In this document: positions 25,813 to 34,226 of the stretch, one piece after another | Position numbering within the stretch: position 1 is the stretch's first letter | Layout of the letters: each line of letters begins with the position of its first letter | NCBI GenBank assembly: GCA_001897295.1 | Contig: MKSN01000001.1 | Coordinates: 327,892-391,891 of the forward strand | Length of the DNA: 64,000 bases | Direction of reading: 5' to 3' | Source of the DNA: Candidatus Saccharibacteria bacterium 49-20 | GTDB lineage: Bacteria > Patescibacteriota > Saccharimonadia > Saccharimonadales > Saccharimonadaceae | Notes under the pieces: generated by a model | What the model saw: only the letters and a program-made list of their open reading frames with translations | Told to the model about the DNA's origin: nothing | Databases searched by the model: none | Position numbers and translations under genes: made by a program

Positions 25813-27477
25813 CTAGAAATGATCCCTAATATGTGAGAATGAGTAATCCCAAGTTGCGTAGGCCTTCTTGTTTGGATTAAAGATGTGCTCTGGGTCAAAG
25901 ATATCTTTTGTCTTCTTGAACAAGTCGACGATTTCTTTACCATACTGAGCTTGAAGCCATGGGCCACGCACGAGTCCGTCATTGTGTTCGCCACTTAGAG
26001 ACCCGCCGTACTCAAGCACGAGGTTATTCACTTCTTTCATAGCCGGCTCAAGCTTCGCACGGTCGTTCGGGTCTTCAAGCTTCATCAATGGAATGATATG
26101 GAAGTTTCCGTCACCCATGTGTCCCGCGATTGTTGCAAATAACTTGTACTTTTTAATGATTGTACGGATCTTCGGAAGGAACTCAGGCAAGTGCTCTGGG
26201 TTAATAATGAAGTCGTCAATAAACGGCGCGGTGTGCTTGTCCTTCACCTTGCTACGAAGCAGTTGGAAGCTACGACGGCGAAGGATCCAGAACTTCTCAC
26301 TCGACCCTTCGGTCGGGTCTTCTTCAAAACCGTTGATCTCATAGCGTGCACGATGTGGGCCAAGCTCTTTGTGAAGCGCCTTAATCTTAGCGCGCACTTC
26401 TTCTTCGGTAGCACCTGTAAATTCGACCATCAGTACAAGCTTCGGGATACCCTTGAGCATCTGGAAGCCTTCAGGAATAAGGGTCAGAAGCAGGTGAATG
26501 AACTTCACAGGGCCAAGGAAGCTCAGGAAGCTTGGCATAAACTTAATCGCAAGAATGAGTGTTTGGTCGTCGAAACCCTCGAAGGTCGCAGGATTGTGCG
26601 CCACGACGGTCTTAATAAGCTCACCCAGGCCATCAATGTCACGCAAGAAGAGTACAAGCAGACCCGAGTGTTCAGGGCGCGGTACAAGCTTGAAGTTTGT
26701 TTCGGTGACGAAGCCAAGTGTCCCTTGCGCGCCGATAATCGCTTGCGTGAGGTCAAAGATTTCAGTTTCACGATTCCAGACGTTCCAAAGGTGATAGCCA
26801 GTTGAGTCCTTACTGACGTGTGGCTTCGCGGCTTGGATCTTGTCGTAGTTCGCTTCAATAAGTTCGTAGAGTTCTTTGTATACGCGACCCTCAAAGTCAC
26901 CCTGACCCATCTTAGCCGCAAGCTGCGCCTTGGTGAGTGGCTTTACGACGCGTTCGATGCCGTCGGCGAAGACGAATTTAAGTTCAGGAACATACAGGTC
27001 AGTCTTACCAAACTCAAGTGATTTTTCACCACCAGAGTTGTTGTTGACCATACCGCCAACGGTACAAAGGTCGCGGCTAGCTGGGTATGACGGAAGCATT
27101 GCGTCAAACTTGATAGTTTCGACGTCAAAGTCACGGAAGAACATACCCGGCTGTACGACCGCGCTCTTCGCATCAATCTTAATGAGCTTATTAAGGTGTG
27201 CGTTGAAATCAACAATAATAGAATCGTTGATAGCCGCACCTGACATGTCAGTACCCGCGCTACGAGCGGTCAAAGACAGTTCAGGGTTCGCCTTTTTATT
27301 ATCTGCGACAAACTTTACAAGACGAGTCACGTCGTCGGCGTTTTGTGGTTTCGCTACGATTTCAGGCATAATTTCAAACATCGATGCGTCGTGCGAGTAA
27401 AGCTCCTTTGCTTCTGCGCTGTCGTCGAGTTCTCCCTTAAAGCCTGTATTTTGTAGTTTTTCTTTCAACTCTTTCAT
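25813..27477 (-). CDS. FAD-linked oxidase, GlcD/D-lactate dehydrogenase family (copy 1)
   Basis: Flavoprotein of 554 residues that would oxidise a D-2-hydroxyacid such as D-lactate or glycolate. The FAD-binding domain (PCMH type) shows LTARSAGTDMSGAAIN near 65 and CTVGGMVNNNSGGEKS near 125. The C-terminal cap shows AGHMGDGNFHIIPLM near 460 and GEHNDGLVRGPWL near 505. No Fe-S cluster motif is seen. The start is ATG 27477, because a minus-strand TATGAT (27490-27485) lies exactly 7 nt before it. It has the same length as its paralogue at 51536. Confidence 0.86.
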   Translation of the reverse strand: MKELKEKLQNTGFKGELDDSAEAKELYSHDASMFEIMPEIVAKPQNADDVTRLVKFVADNKKANPELSLTARSAGTDMSGAAINDSIIVDFNAHLNKLIKIDAKSAVVQPGMFFRDFDVETIKFDAMLPSYPASRDLCTVGGMVNNNSGGEKSLEFGKTDLYVPELKFVFADGIERVVKPLTKAQLAAKMGQGDFEGRVYKELYELIEANYDKIQAAKPHVSKDSTGYHLWNVWNRETEIFDLTQAIIGAQGTLGFVTETNFKLVPRPEHSGLLVLFLRDIDGLGELIKTVVAHNPATFEGFDDQTLILAIKFMPSFLSFLGPVKFIHLLLTLIPEGFQMLKGIPKLVLMVEFTGATEEEVRAKIKALHKELGPHRARYEINGFEEDPTEGSSEKFWILRRRSFQLLRSKVKDKHTAPFIDDFIINPEHLPEFLPKIRTIIKKYKLFATIAGHMGDGNFHIIPLMKLEDPNDRAKLEPAMKEVNNLVLEYGGSLSGEHNDGLVRGPWLQAQYGKEIVDLFKKTKDIFDPEHIFNPNKKAYATWDYSFSHIRDHF

Positions 27478-27528
27478 GAATATAATCATAAGCCGAATAG
27501 AGGCGGAGCGCAAGTAGCGCCACAAGGG

Positions 27529-28491
27529 CTAATTATTAGTCACGATACCATCAACGCGGCGCTCGAGGTTGAGACGCTGCCAGGTATCGTTTACGAACTT
27601 TGATGATTGAATCCACCCATAGGCATTGGCTTTTGCAATCTGAAGCGAAAGAACTGCCATTTTTTGAGGAGTGGGCGCATCAGGAATAAGGAGTCTTTCG
27701 TGATGCAACAGCTCACCGTAGCTCAAAGTGCCCACTGCAATACCTTCAACTAATTCAAACTGACGTTGATCTGGGTGGCGGAGTGAGGCGATAAGAGTAC
27801 TCAGCTCGAGCTGCGATTTGCCGGGGCCATCATATAGCCATTCTCGAAGGAGCGGTTCTTTTGCGAGGATATTGCGCGTCATTTCGTTTACTTTAGGGGT
27901 GTCTTTGAAGCGCAATCCGACGATGTCTCGATTGGTATAGTTTGCGATAGTGATACCAGGATTAGGAATAGGCACCTCGCCGCCTTCAGTCACGAGCATC
28001 CAGGGCTCAATTGACTCGTCCTCAACAGGCACCGCAAAAGGGAAGAGCGACTTTACATACACGCCTGAGACGTCAGGGAATACCTCGTAACGATCCGACG
28101 TAAACATCCGCACTACTCGTGTGCCCATTGGGCGTGCCAACTGAGCAGAGAGCGTTTCGTGCGGGTGAATGCCAAAGACGCGCCGCTCAAGCTCATCGCC
28201 CACAGTAGCTTCAAGTTGTGCCTCGACAGCTTGTATACGCACAGGGTTACTCGAAGCCACGAATACGTCTACGTCGCGCAAAGACCCATTGTCGCGATAT
28301 TTTGATTGAAAAAAGCTTTTTGGTGCAATGACCTCTTGGCGATCGATGTTAATTTCGACATCAGGATGCTCAAGTGCAGCCGTGCCGACACCGCCCATAA
28401 TCTGGACATCTGGGTCGTTGGAAATAAGGTCTACGAAGGGCCTAATGATTTCGAGTGTCCCTCGTACGGGCGTAGCGTCAAATTCGGTCAT
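27529..28491 (-). CDS. Uncharacterised protein, possibly nucleotidyltransferase-like
   Basis: A 320-residue soluble protein without a clear family. Its N-terminal part has QIMGGVGTAALEH near 34 and GSLRDVDVFVAS near 69, a G-G...(R)D-x-D pattern like the pol-beta nucleotidyltransferase fold. The rest, including an aromatic and acidic middle and a helical C-terminus, is unfamiliar. A minus-strand TATCAT leaves a leader of about 6 nt. The nucleotidyltransferase idea is tentative. Confidence 0.55.
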   Translation of the reverse strand: MTEFDATPVRGTLEIIRPFVDLISNDPDVQIMGGVGTAALEHPDVEINIDRQEVIAPKSFFQSKYRDNGSLRDVDVFVASSNPVRIQAVEAQLEATVGDELERRVFGIHPHETLSAQLARPMGTRVVRMFTSDRYEVFPDVSGVYVKSLFPFAVPVEDESIEPWMLVTEGGEVPIPNPGITIANYTNRDIVGLRFKDTPKVNEMTRNILAKEPLLREWLYDGPGKSQLELSTLIASLRHPDQRQFELVEGIAVGTLSYGELLHHERLLIPDAPTPQKMAVLSLQIAKANAYGWIQSSKFVNDTWQRLNLERRVDGIVTNN

Positions 28492-28544
28492 AAATTTTCA
28501 TCTCATGATAGCGTGACCTACTAAGAACTCAAGCGTAAGCACTA

Positions 28545-28553
28545 TGGTACAAT
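28545..28553 (+). promoter_or_regulatory. Extended -10 (TGG-TACAAT) of pilin gene 3
   Basis: TACAAT at 28548-28553 gives +1 at 28560; the ATG is at 28561. Confidence 0.65.
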
Positions 28554-28560
28554 AAAGCCA

Positions 28561-29067
28561 ATGGTACGTGGGCGCACATCTTCAAAGGGTTTTACGATTG
28601 TTGAACTCCTCATTGTTGTCGTAGTAATCGCCATCTTGGCTGCGATTACAATCGTTTCTTATACCGGAATTACCGGTCGCGCCTACACCGCGAGCGTACA
28701 GACGGAATTTCGTAATGCGATGCAATCTATCGAAAAGTACAAAGTCGAGAATGGCCTGTATCCTTCGACCGGTACAAACACCGAACTTGCCGCGGCCAAT
28801 ATTCGCATCAATACAAAGAATTACGATGAAACCGGCAGCAATTTCCTTTACTGCGTAAATAACACGACCAGCCGCGCAGCTTTGACGGCACTCGGAACAA
28901 ATGGCGTACTCTACGCACAGTCGACAGATCGTGCATTTGGTCCTTACACGACCTACACCATTTCAAGCTACGCAAACATCTGCAGCGACCTTGTAGGCTC
29001 GTCGAGCGCACGCTATGGACGCTCAGCCAGCGAGACCCCGAACTGGCGCGTGTGGGTAAACCCCTAA
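28561..29067 (+). CDS. Type IV pilin-like protein 3
   Basis: Prepilin of 168 residues with leader MVRGRTSSKG, cut before FTIVELLIVVVVIAILAAIT. The body has SVQTEFRNAMQSIEKYKVENG, typical of the long pilin helix, and two Cys (LYCVNN, NICSDL) that may form the D-loop disulphide. The first four residues match pilin 2 (MVRG), pointing to recent duplication with divergence of the tail. Monocistronic, leaderless. Confidence 0.85.
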   Translation: MVRGRTSSKGFTIVELLIVVVVIAILAAITIVSYTGITGRAYTASVQTEFRNAMQSIEKYKVENGLYPSTGTNTELAAANIRINTKNYDETGSNFLYCVNNTTSRAALTALGTNGVLYAQSTDRAFGPYTTYTISSYANICSDLVGSSSARYGRSASETPNWRVWVNP

Positions 29068-29090
29068 AGATTGAATAATCCATCCAAAAA

Positions 29091-29165
29091 TGCTATAATA
29101 AGGGTATACAAATCAATGTTGGGAGACAAAAGTCGTTTGTACCACAGAAAGGGTTTATAACCTAC
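29091..29165 (+). promoter_or_regulatory. rplA promoter and leader
   Basis: TGC-TATAAT (29094-29099), start near 29106, 60-nt leader. ACAAA (about 29107-29111) can pair with TTTGT (about 29136-29140), with GGGAGACAAAAGTC inside, where GAC/GTC form a short inner stem. Possible L1 autoregulatory site; AAAGGG lies about 15 nt before the ATG. Confidence 0.4.
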
Positions 29166-30167
29166 ATGGCTAAAAAAGCTGATTTGCTTGCCGAGGCTGC
29201 AAAGCTCAACCTCGAAGTAAGCGAAAAGAACACCATTGCAGAAATTGAAGCTGCAATCGCCGGTGCTGCACCTGCAGAAGCAACTGAAGTTGCTGAAGTA
29301 GTAGAAGCTACCGAAGAAGAAACTTTTGCAAAGTCAGGTAAGCGTTCTGCAAAGGCCGCTGCTGAAACTGAAGCAAAGCTCGAAAAAGAAGCACGCAAAG
29401 AAGCAGGTGATACCTCACCAGTTGACGGTTCTGAAGAAGTTGTTGCAAAGGGTCCAAAGCCAGTGACTCGCCCAACTATCGAACGCCGTGGCAAGGCATA
29501 CCGCAAGGTTGCCGAGAAGGTTGAAGCCGCAAAGCTTTACACCCTCGAAGAAGCGGTAAAGCTTGCTGCTGAAACCAACCCAGCTAAGTTTGACGCGAGC
29601 GTTGAAATTCACGTACGACTTAACGTCGACCCACGTCAAGCTGACCAAAACATCCGTACCACTGTGAGCCTTCCTCACGGTACCGGTAAGACTATCCGCG
29701 TTGCGGTATTTGCCCCTGAAGCTGACCACAAGGCAGCAAAGGACGCAGGTGCAGACATCGTTGGTGATGAGACTTTCATCGCTCAACTCGAAAAAGAAGA
29801 AATCAACTTCGACATCCTCGTGGCAACTCCACAGTTTATGCCAAAGCTTGGTAAGTACGCACGCCTTCTTGGTCCACGTGGCCTCATGCCTAACCCTAAG
29901 AGTGGTACTGTTGCGACTGATGTTGCAAAGGCTGTAAAAGAAGCGAAGGCTGGTAAGGTTGAATACCGCGTCGACAAGCAAGCTATCGTACACCTTGGTG
30001 TTGGTAAGGTAAGCTTCGGTGCTGAAAAGCTCCAAGACAACGCGAAGGCATTCTTCGATAGCCTCCAAAGCCAAAAGCCGTCAAGCCTTAAGGGTGGATT
30101 CGTAAAGAGCATTACTGTCAGCACCACTATGGGTCCTGGTATTAAGGTTGAAAACTTCGTTAGCTAA
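29166..30167 (+). CDS. rplA: 50S ribosomal protein L1 with N-terminal extension
   Basis: L1 stalk protein. The canonical L1 region starts near residue 108 (RGKAYRKVAEKVEAAKLYTL) and includes the signature LLGPRGLMPNPKSGTV near 236. Total length is 333 residues against about 230 normally. The extra 105 residues begin with a helix-turn like a HeH/LEM or Rho-N motif (ADLLAEAAKLNLEV), then an acidic Ala/Glu-rich stretch and a Lys-rich linker. The gene stands alone with its own leader, separated from rplK. Confidence 0.93.
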   Translation: MAKKADLLAEAAKLNLEVSEKNTIAEIEAAIAGAAPAEATEVAEVVEATEEETFAKSGKRSAKAAAETEAKLEKEARKEAGDTSPVDGSEEVVAKGPKPVTRPTIERRGKAYRKVAEKVEAAKLYTLEEAVKLAAETNPAKFDASVEIHVRLNVDPRQADQNIRTTVSLPHGTGKTIRVAVFAPEADHKAAKDAGADIVGDETFIAQLEKEEINFDILVATPQFMPKLGKYARLLGPRGLMPNPKSGTVATDVAKAVKEAKAGKVEYRVDKQAIVHLGVGKVSFGAEKLQDNAKAFFDSLQSQKPSSLKGGFVKSITVSTTMGPGIKVENFVS

Positions 30168-30186
30168 TAACGAATTGCTCAAATAA

Positions 30187-30216
30187 AAAATCCGCCTCGT
30201 GATGGGGCGGATTTTT
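30187..30216. terminator. rplA terminator
   Basis: AAATCCGCC-TCGTGATG-GGGCGGATTTTT; A tract on the other side lets it serve the convergent gene too. Confidence 0.85.
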
Positions 30217-30222
30217 ATATGT

Positions 30223-30903
30223 TTATTTTGCGTGCAGTACTTCGACCGGAACAGTAGGGAGTGTCTTAGTCGGCGGGAGTGTAACCTCCCCAGAGTGAAG
30301 ACTCAGTGCCTGCATGGCCTTCGAACCAAACCCCTTCATCATATCGAAGAAAGTCTTATTGTCCGCGTCTGGCTGCGCCTCGGCCTCGACCACAATGTGT
30401 CCAGGTTGAGCTTGCTGCTGCCACTCAGGGTGTTGCTCGTCAAAACGAACTTGCGCACGAATGAGCGAATCAGTCACAATTGCGTCACAAATTGAATCAA
30501 CCGTCACAATACCGCGTGTTGGAAGGATTGCAGGGTCGATCGCAAGGTGGCCTTCTCGAAATGCAACATTAATGTAGCTCCGTAGATCCGCAAGCTTTTG
30601 GTCAGCCACTTCGGCACGATCAAACTCGCGGTACACTCCAGTGTCGAAGCGGTTTTTTGCGGGCAGTTCGTATATATACTTTGGTGAAGGGTCGTTTACG
30701 AAAGCGGTGTAGTTGTCGAAGAAGCTATCGAGCATCGCCGCAATAGGGACTTCAGGGGTTGCCTGCGCTTCAACAGTTGTACTAGGGTCGGTCGATTCAA
30801 GACCACGAACGTGGATCTCTTCGCTTTGCTGCGAAGGCACGTACGGGGGTAGGGCATCACCATCGATTACTCGTTGCGTGTGTAAATTTTCTGCCTGTAT
30901 CAT
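30223..30903 (-). CDS. Uncharacterised protein
   Basis: A 226-residue soluble, mostly acidic protein with no motif I recognise. Residues 1-50 look disordered (Pro, Gln, Ser-rich). The middle (AMLDSFFDNYTAFVNDPSPK, then RFDTGVYREFDRAEVADQKL) is helical. No signal peptide or membrane segment. It lies convergent to rplA and shares its terminator. Codon use matches the main genome class. Confidence 0.6.
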   Translation of the reverse strand: MIQAENLHTQRVIDGDALPPYVPSQQSEEIHVRGLESTDPSTTVEAQATPEVPIAAMLDSFFDNYTAFVNDPSPKYIYELPAKNRFDTGVYREFDRAEVADQKLADLRSYINVAFREGHLAIDPAILPTRGIVTVDSICDAIVTDSLIRAQVRFDEQHPEWQQQAQPGHIVVEAEAQPDADNKTFFDMMKGFGSKAMQALSLHSGEVTLPPTKTLPTVPVEVLHAK

Positions 30904-31019
30904 GCCTTTGATACTCCCACTGTACTAGTTTTTATTGTTAAGAGCGTGTTGGTGTTATGCGCGTTCTTGCTTGCAGTATAAACCTTGTGCTTACGCTAGA
31001 CAACCCCTATTACGCTTTT

Positions 31020-32651
31020 TTATTGCTGCGCTACATCTAGCGCCTGAAGCCGTGCAGCTTGTGCGCGTTCTGCATCGAGGCGTGCGAGCTCCGCGTTGTC
31101 GTCAGTATTAAGGAAATTCATATGTCGAGTAATGTATGGGGCATCGACTTCAGCTTGCTCTACCATATCCATGTAGACCTTACGATACGAAGGGTGGCCC
31201 TGTACTGCGGTGCGAAGTTCCGCAGCGTGGAATAGTTCACGCGCATTCATTGCAAAACTAAAGCGGATATTGTGCCCGAAGAGTACGGCATACTGCGCCT
31301 GCTCTTCGTAGCCGCGCTCTTGCAGGAGTTCGTAGGTGTTTTGGCTCAACTTAAAGGCGCGTTCATAAAGTTCGGCGCCACCAATCTCATCAATGACCTT
31401 TGGACGGTCGTGACCAAGGTACGGCTGATAGTTTTGCCAGTTAAATCCGTCGACAATACGGTGACGCTGAATGTCACGATATGCACCAATATCGCACTGC
31501 ACTTCGTAGGTAAAACGTACCATTTCGAACGCGCGTCCAGGTTTCACACGACGATTATCGCGAGTTCCCACGTAGTCATCAAGGATTTCATCTTTTTCCT
31601 CTTCGCTCAGTTCGTGCACCTTATCGAGCACATTCGCATATGGAAGGTTACCGGCATCAGTAATAATCTTTGCGACAAGCTCATCCTTCGTACCATCAAT
31701 AGATTGAAGCTGTACATACGCACCGTATTCTTGTTCGATACTTTCGTTGAATTTTTCAGCGAATTTCTTAGCGTTCGCCTTACTTGCCGCACGAGTCGCG
31801 GCTTTATTCGCACTAATAAGCCCGCCACGATTTGGGTTATCGGCGCGCTCATAAAATACTGGATTCACCACGCGTACCGCATCGAGCGCAGCGGCACCAA
31901 GGCTCTTAACCTCCGGGAGGGGTTCAGACTCAAGGCGAAGGATCATATTGTAGATAGCCTGTGAGCTACCGGCAACGCCAACCGTAGACTTTGTCGCCGC
32001 AGGCAAAAGGCCGCGCACACTATCACAGGCTTGAGCGTGGCAAGACGTTTCCCACGCGCGATCACGCTGGCTCAGTGGCGTCGTGCTCGTGTTCTTAATA
32101 TGCTCGAAGGCCTTAAGGTACAGCGCAGAATAAATATCAAAGATTTCATCAAGATTCGTCTTGAAGTCTTCGGCAGTTTGGTCGTCGAACTCTGAAGGAA
32201 TGACGTACTTATAGTTGCCTTCGCCATCCTTAAAGTCGAAGCGAAGGTAACGGGTTGACTGCTCAAGATATCCAATCGCCGGACGTCCATGCTCAATTTT
32301 CTTCGTCGCAACGTTGCTGACGCCCTCGAAGACTACTTGGTCAAAATCGAGCTGCGCAACCGAGTCATCACCAAATTGCGTAATGACGCGACGAAGCAAA
32401 TCTTCACTCCCCGTATCACGATTTAAAAATTCAGCCGCAATAATTGTGCGAAGGTCGTCTGGGCTGCGAGAAAGTCGCGCCATACCACCCGCTGCGTAGC
32501 GTGAGTTTTCACCTTTTCTAATTGCATATACCTGTGCGTCGGTATCGCTGACAATTGACGACAGAGCTATGTGGCCCTCGTCGGTTAATTCGCGTAGACC
32601 CTGCTCATTTTTTGACACAAGTGGTGCTGTGTTTCTTTCTATCCCTGGCAT
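31020..32651 (-). CDS. thyX: Tandem ThyX-like flavin-dependent thymidylate synthase
   Basis: A 543-residue protein made of two ThyX-like halves, where normal ThyX is about 220-250 residues. The N-terminal half keeps the end of the ThyX signature (LEQSTRY near 134). The C-terminal half keeps its beginning (QRHRIVDGFN near 412). The canonical RHRxxSxNxxSxRY is therefore divided between the halves. It should methylate dUMP using methylene-THF, NADPH and FAD. The start is ATG 32651, behind GGAGGGG. It is divergent from tmk-dcd, which fits a dTTP synthesis locus. Confidence 0.75.
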   Translation of the reverse strand: MPGIERNTAPLVSKNEQGLRELTDEGHIALSSIVSDTDAQVYAIRKGENSRYAAGGMARLSRSPDDLRTIIAAEFLNRDTGSEDLLRRVITQFGDDSVAQLDFDQVVFEGVSNVATKKIEHGRPAIGYLEQSTRYLRFDFKDGEGNYKYVIPSEFDDQTAEDFKTNLDEIFDIYSALYLKAFEHIKNTSTTPLSQRDRAWETSCHAQACDSVRGLLPAATKSTVGVAGSSQAIYNMILRLESEPLPEVKSLGAAALDAVRVVNPVFYERADNPNRGGLISANKAATRAASKANAKKFAEKFNESIEQEYGAYVQLQSIDGTKDELVAKIITDAGNLPYANVLDKVHELSEEEKDEILDDYVGTRDNRRVKPGRAFEMVRFTYEVQCDIGAYRDIQRHRIVDGFNWQNYQPYLGHDRPKVIDEIGGAELYERAFKLSQNTYELLQERGYEEQAQYAVLFGHNIRFSFAMNARELFHAAELRTAVQGHPSYRKVYMDMVEQAEVDAPYITRHMNFLNTDDNAELARLDAERAQAARLQALDVAQQ

Positions 32652-32770
32652 TGTTTCCCCTCCAAATACCACCCTGTTGATAGCTTCAGTGTAGACGTGC
32701 AAACTATGCTTTGTAAAGCAAAAACAGTTGTAAAAAATGCTGATTATGGTTTTATCACTTACAAGTTGTG

Positions 32771-32776
32771 TATACT
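32771..32776 (+). promoter_or_regulatory. -10 of the tmk-dcd operon
   Basis: TATACT, start near 32783, then a short leader with TGAGGGG before ATG 32801. Confidence 0.6.
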
Positions 32777-32800
32777 ACAAGAAAAGAAGCTGAGGGGAAT

Positions 32801-33487
32801 ATGGGAGCAGCAAAAAAGCTTACGGGCTGGTATAGCCGTATAGAAGGACCTGATGGTGCTGGAAAAACCAGCGTCCTTAACTTGGCGCGAGAGTACGCCG
32901 AGGAACACAATATCCCAGTGCTTTTTATTCGCGAGCCAGGCACTGGTGAGTTTGGCGAGTTGATGCGTGACTTACTGCTTCATAACAAAAAGTATGACCT
33001 TTCACCTCAAACCGAATACGCACTCTTGACTGCAAATCGCACCCATCTCGTATCTGACGTTATTGTGCCCGCACTTGAAAAGGGCACTATCGTGATTAGC
33101 GACCGTGGCATTGAATCAAGTATTGCAATGCAAGGCGGCGCGGCGGGGGCGATTACCGCCAAGGCAAAGGGTAAGTTTGACAGCTTAAGCACCGACGACA
33201 TCGTTGAGATTGGTGCCCGTGTACTTCCTTCGTACTACATGCAGCCAAACGGTCTCGTACTTCTGTCACTAAGTAAAAAAGAACGACAGGCGCGTATGAA
33301 AGCAAAAGCCGCGACGCAAGGACTCGATAAAATCGAACAGCGAACGCTTGAATATTCCGACGCCGTCCATGATGGCTATATTGCGCTTGAATCGCTTCCA
33401 CACGCAACCGTTATTAATGCAGAGCAGCAATTAGAAGAAGTGTGGCGACAAGCTCGCCCAATCCTATTTGGCCCAGACCACGCATAA
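32801..33487 (+). CDS. tmk: Thymidylate kinase
   Basis: Phosphorylates dTMP to dTDP. The 228-residue protein has the P-loop IEGPDGAGKTS at about 14-24, the REPG motif (FIREPGTGEFGE near 43) and the DRGIESS catalytic segment near 106. The lid region (SKKERQARMKAKAATQ) has several Arg/Lys. An in-frame ATG at 32768 is upstream of the predicted transcript start, so 32801 with its Shine-Dalgarno site is used. It is cotranscribed with dcd. Confidence 0.88.
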   Translation: MGAAKKLTGWYSRIEGPDGAGKTSVLNLAREYAEEHNIPVLFIREPGTGEFGELMRDLLLHNKKYDLSPQTEYALLTANRTHLVSDVIVPALEKGTIVISDRGIESSIAMQGGAAGAITAKAKGKFDSLSTDDIVEIGARVLPSYYMQPNGLVLLSLSKKERQARMKAKAATQGLDKIEQRTLEYSDAVHDGYIALESLPHATVINAEQQLEEVWRQARPILFGPDHA

Positions 33488-33503
33488 GAAAGGGGAAATT
33501 AAT

Positions 33504-34226
33504 ATGCAAACAGGTGTCTATAGTAATACGCAAATCGAAGAAGCCATCAAAGAAGGCCATATCATCTTCCACCCGTATCAACCTGAGCATATTAACGGTA
33601 GTAGCGTCGACGTCACACTTGGCGAATGGTTTTACCGCACCGACCGCAAAAGCCCCGCATCCGTCTACAACCCTTTCGATAAAGCGGAGGTAGATCGCTA
33701 CTTTGGCGAGGCGCAGCGCGCTATCTTGCATAAAGATTGGTGCAGGCAGACTGGCAACAAACCGTTGGAAAATATCCCAGAAGATCACCCAGTAATTGTC
33801 CTTGAACCAGGTGAGCGCATCTTGGCGCATACTCAGGAATTTATTGGCATTCTACCACCGGGCACCACAAGCATGCAGTCGCGCAGTACTTGGGGTCGAA
33901 ACGGTGTCGCAGTCTGTTTTGATGCTGGCTGGGGTGACCCGGGCTATGTCAACCGATGGACAATGGAAATCTACAACCTCAACGAACGCCACAGCGTGGT
34001 ACTCCCTGTAGGTGAGCGCATCGCGCAAATCGTCTTTATGCATACCGGTGAAGTCGAAGGCAGCTACGATAAACTCAGTGGTAAGTATGCTTCAGGTACG
34101 AACCTCGACGAGCTCATTGCATCATGGGAGCCAAAACAAATGCTGCCACGCGCCTGGAAAGACTCACGGCGCAAACCTTTAGTTGTCACGAAGTGGGAAG
34201 AAGACCCGCGCATTCGCACAGCCTAG
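33504..34226 (+). CDS. dcd: dCTP deaminase / dUTPase-fold protein
   Basis: Trimeric dUTPase-fold enzyme that deaminates dCTP (possibly also hydrolysing dUTP), feeding dUMP to ThyX. The 240-residue protein is longer than typical Dcd (about 190). Motifs: NGSSVDVTLGEWF near 30, TSMQSRSTWGRNGVAV near 124, and VGERIAQIVFMHTG near 173, with KLSGKY near 193. Start is ATG 33504, preceded by AAAGGGG. Convergent overlap of 4 nt with the next gene. Confidence 0.85.
   Translation: MQTGVYSNTQIEEAIKEGHIIFHPYQPEHINGSSVDVTLGEWFYRTDRKSPASVYNPFDKAEVDRYFGEAQRAILHKDWCRQTGNKPLENIPEDHPVIVLEPGERILAHTQEFIGILPPGTTSMQSRSTWGRNGVAVCFDAGWGDPGYVNRWTMEIYNLNERHSVVLPVGERIAQIVFMHTGEVEGSYDKLSGKYASGTNLDELIASWEPKQMLPRAWKDSRRKPLVVTKWEEDPRIRTA

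Noticed and set aside
26191..26805. Plus-strand open frame of about 200 codons opposite oxidase copy 1
   Set aside because: Shadow of the FAD-linked oxidase, whose motifs are intact on the minus strand.
29415..30074. Minus-strand open frame opposite rplA
   Set aside because: It lies fully within the conserved L1 coding region and its product has no recognisable features.
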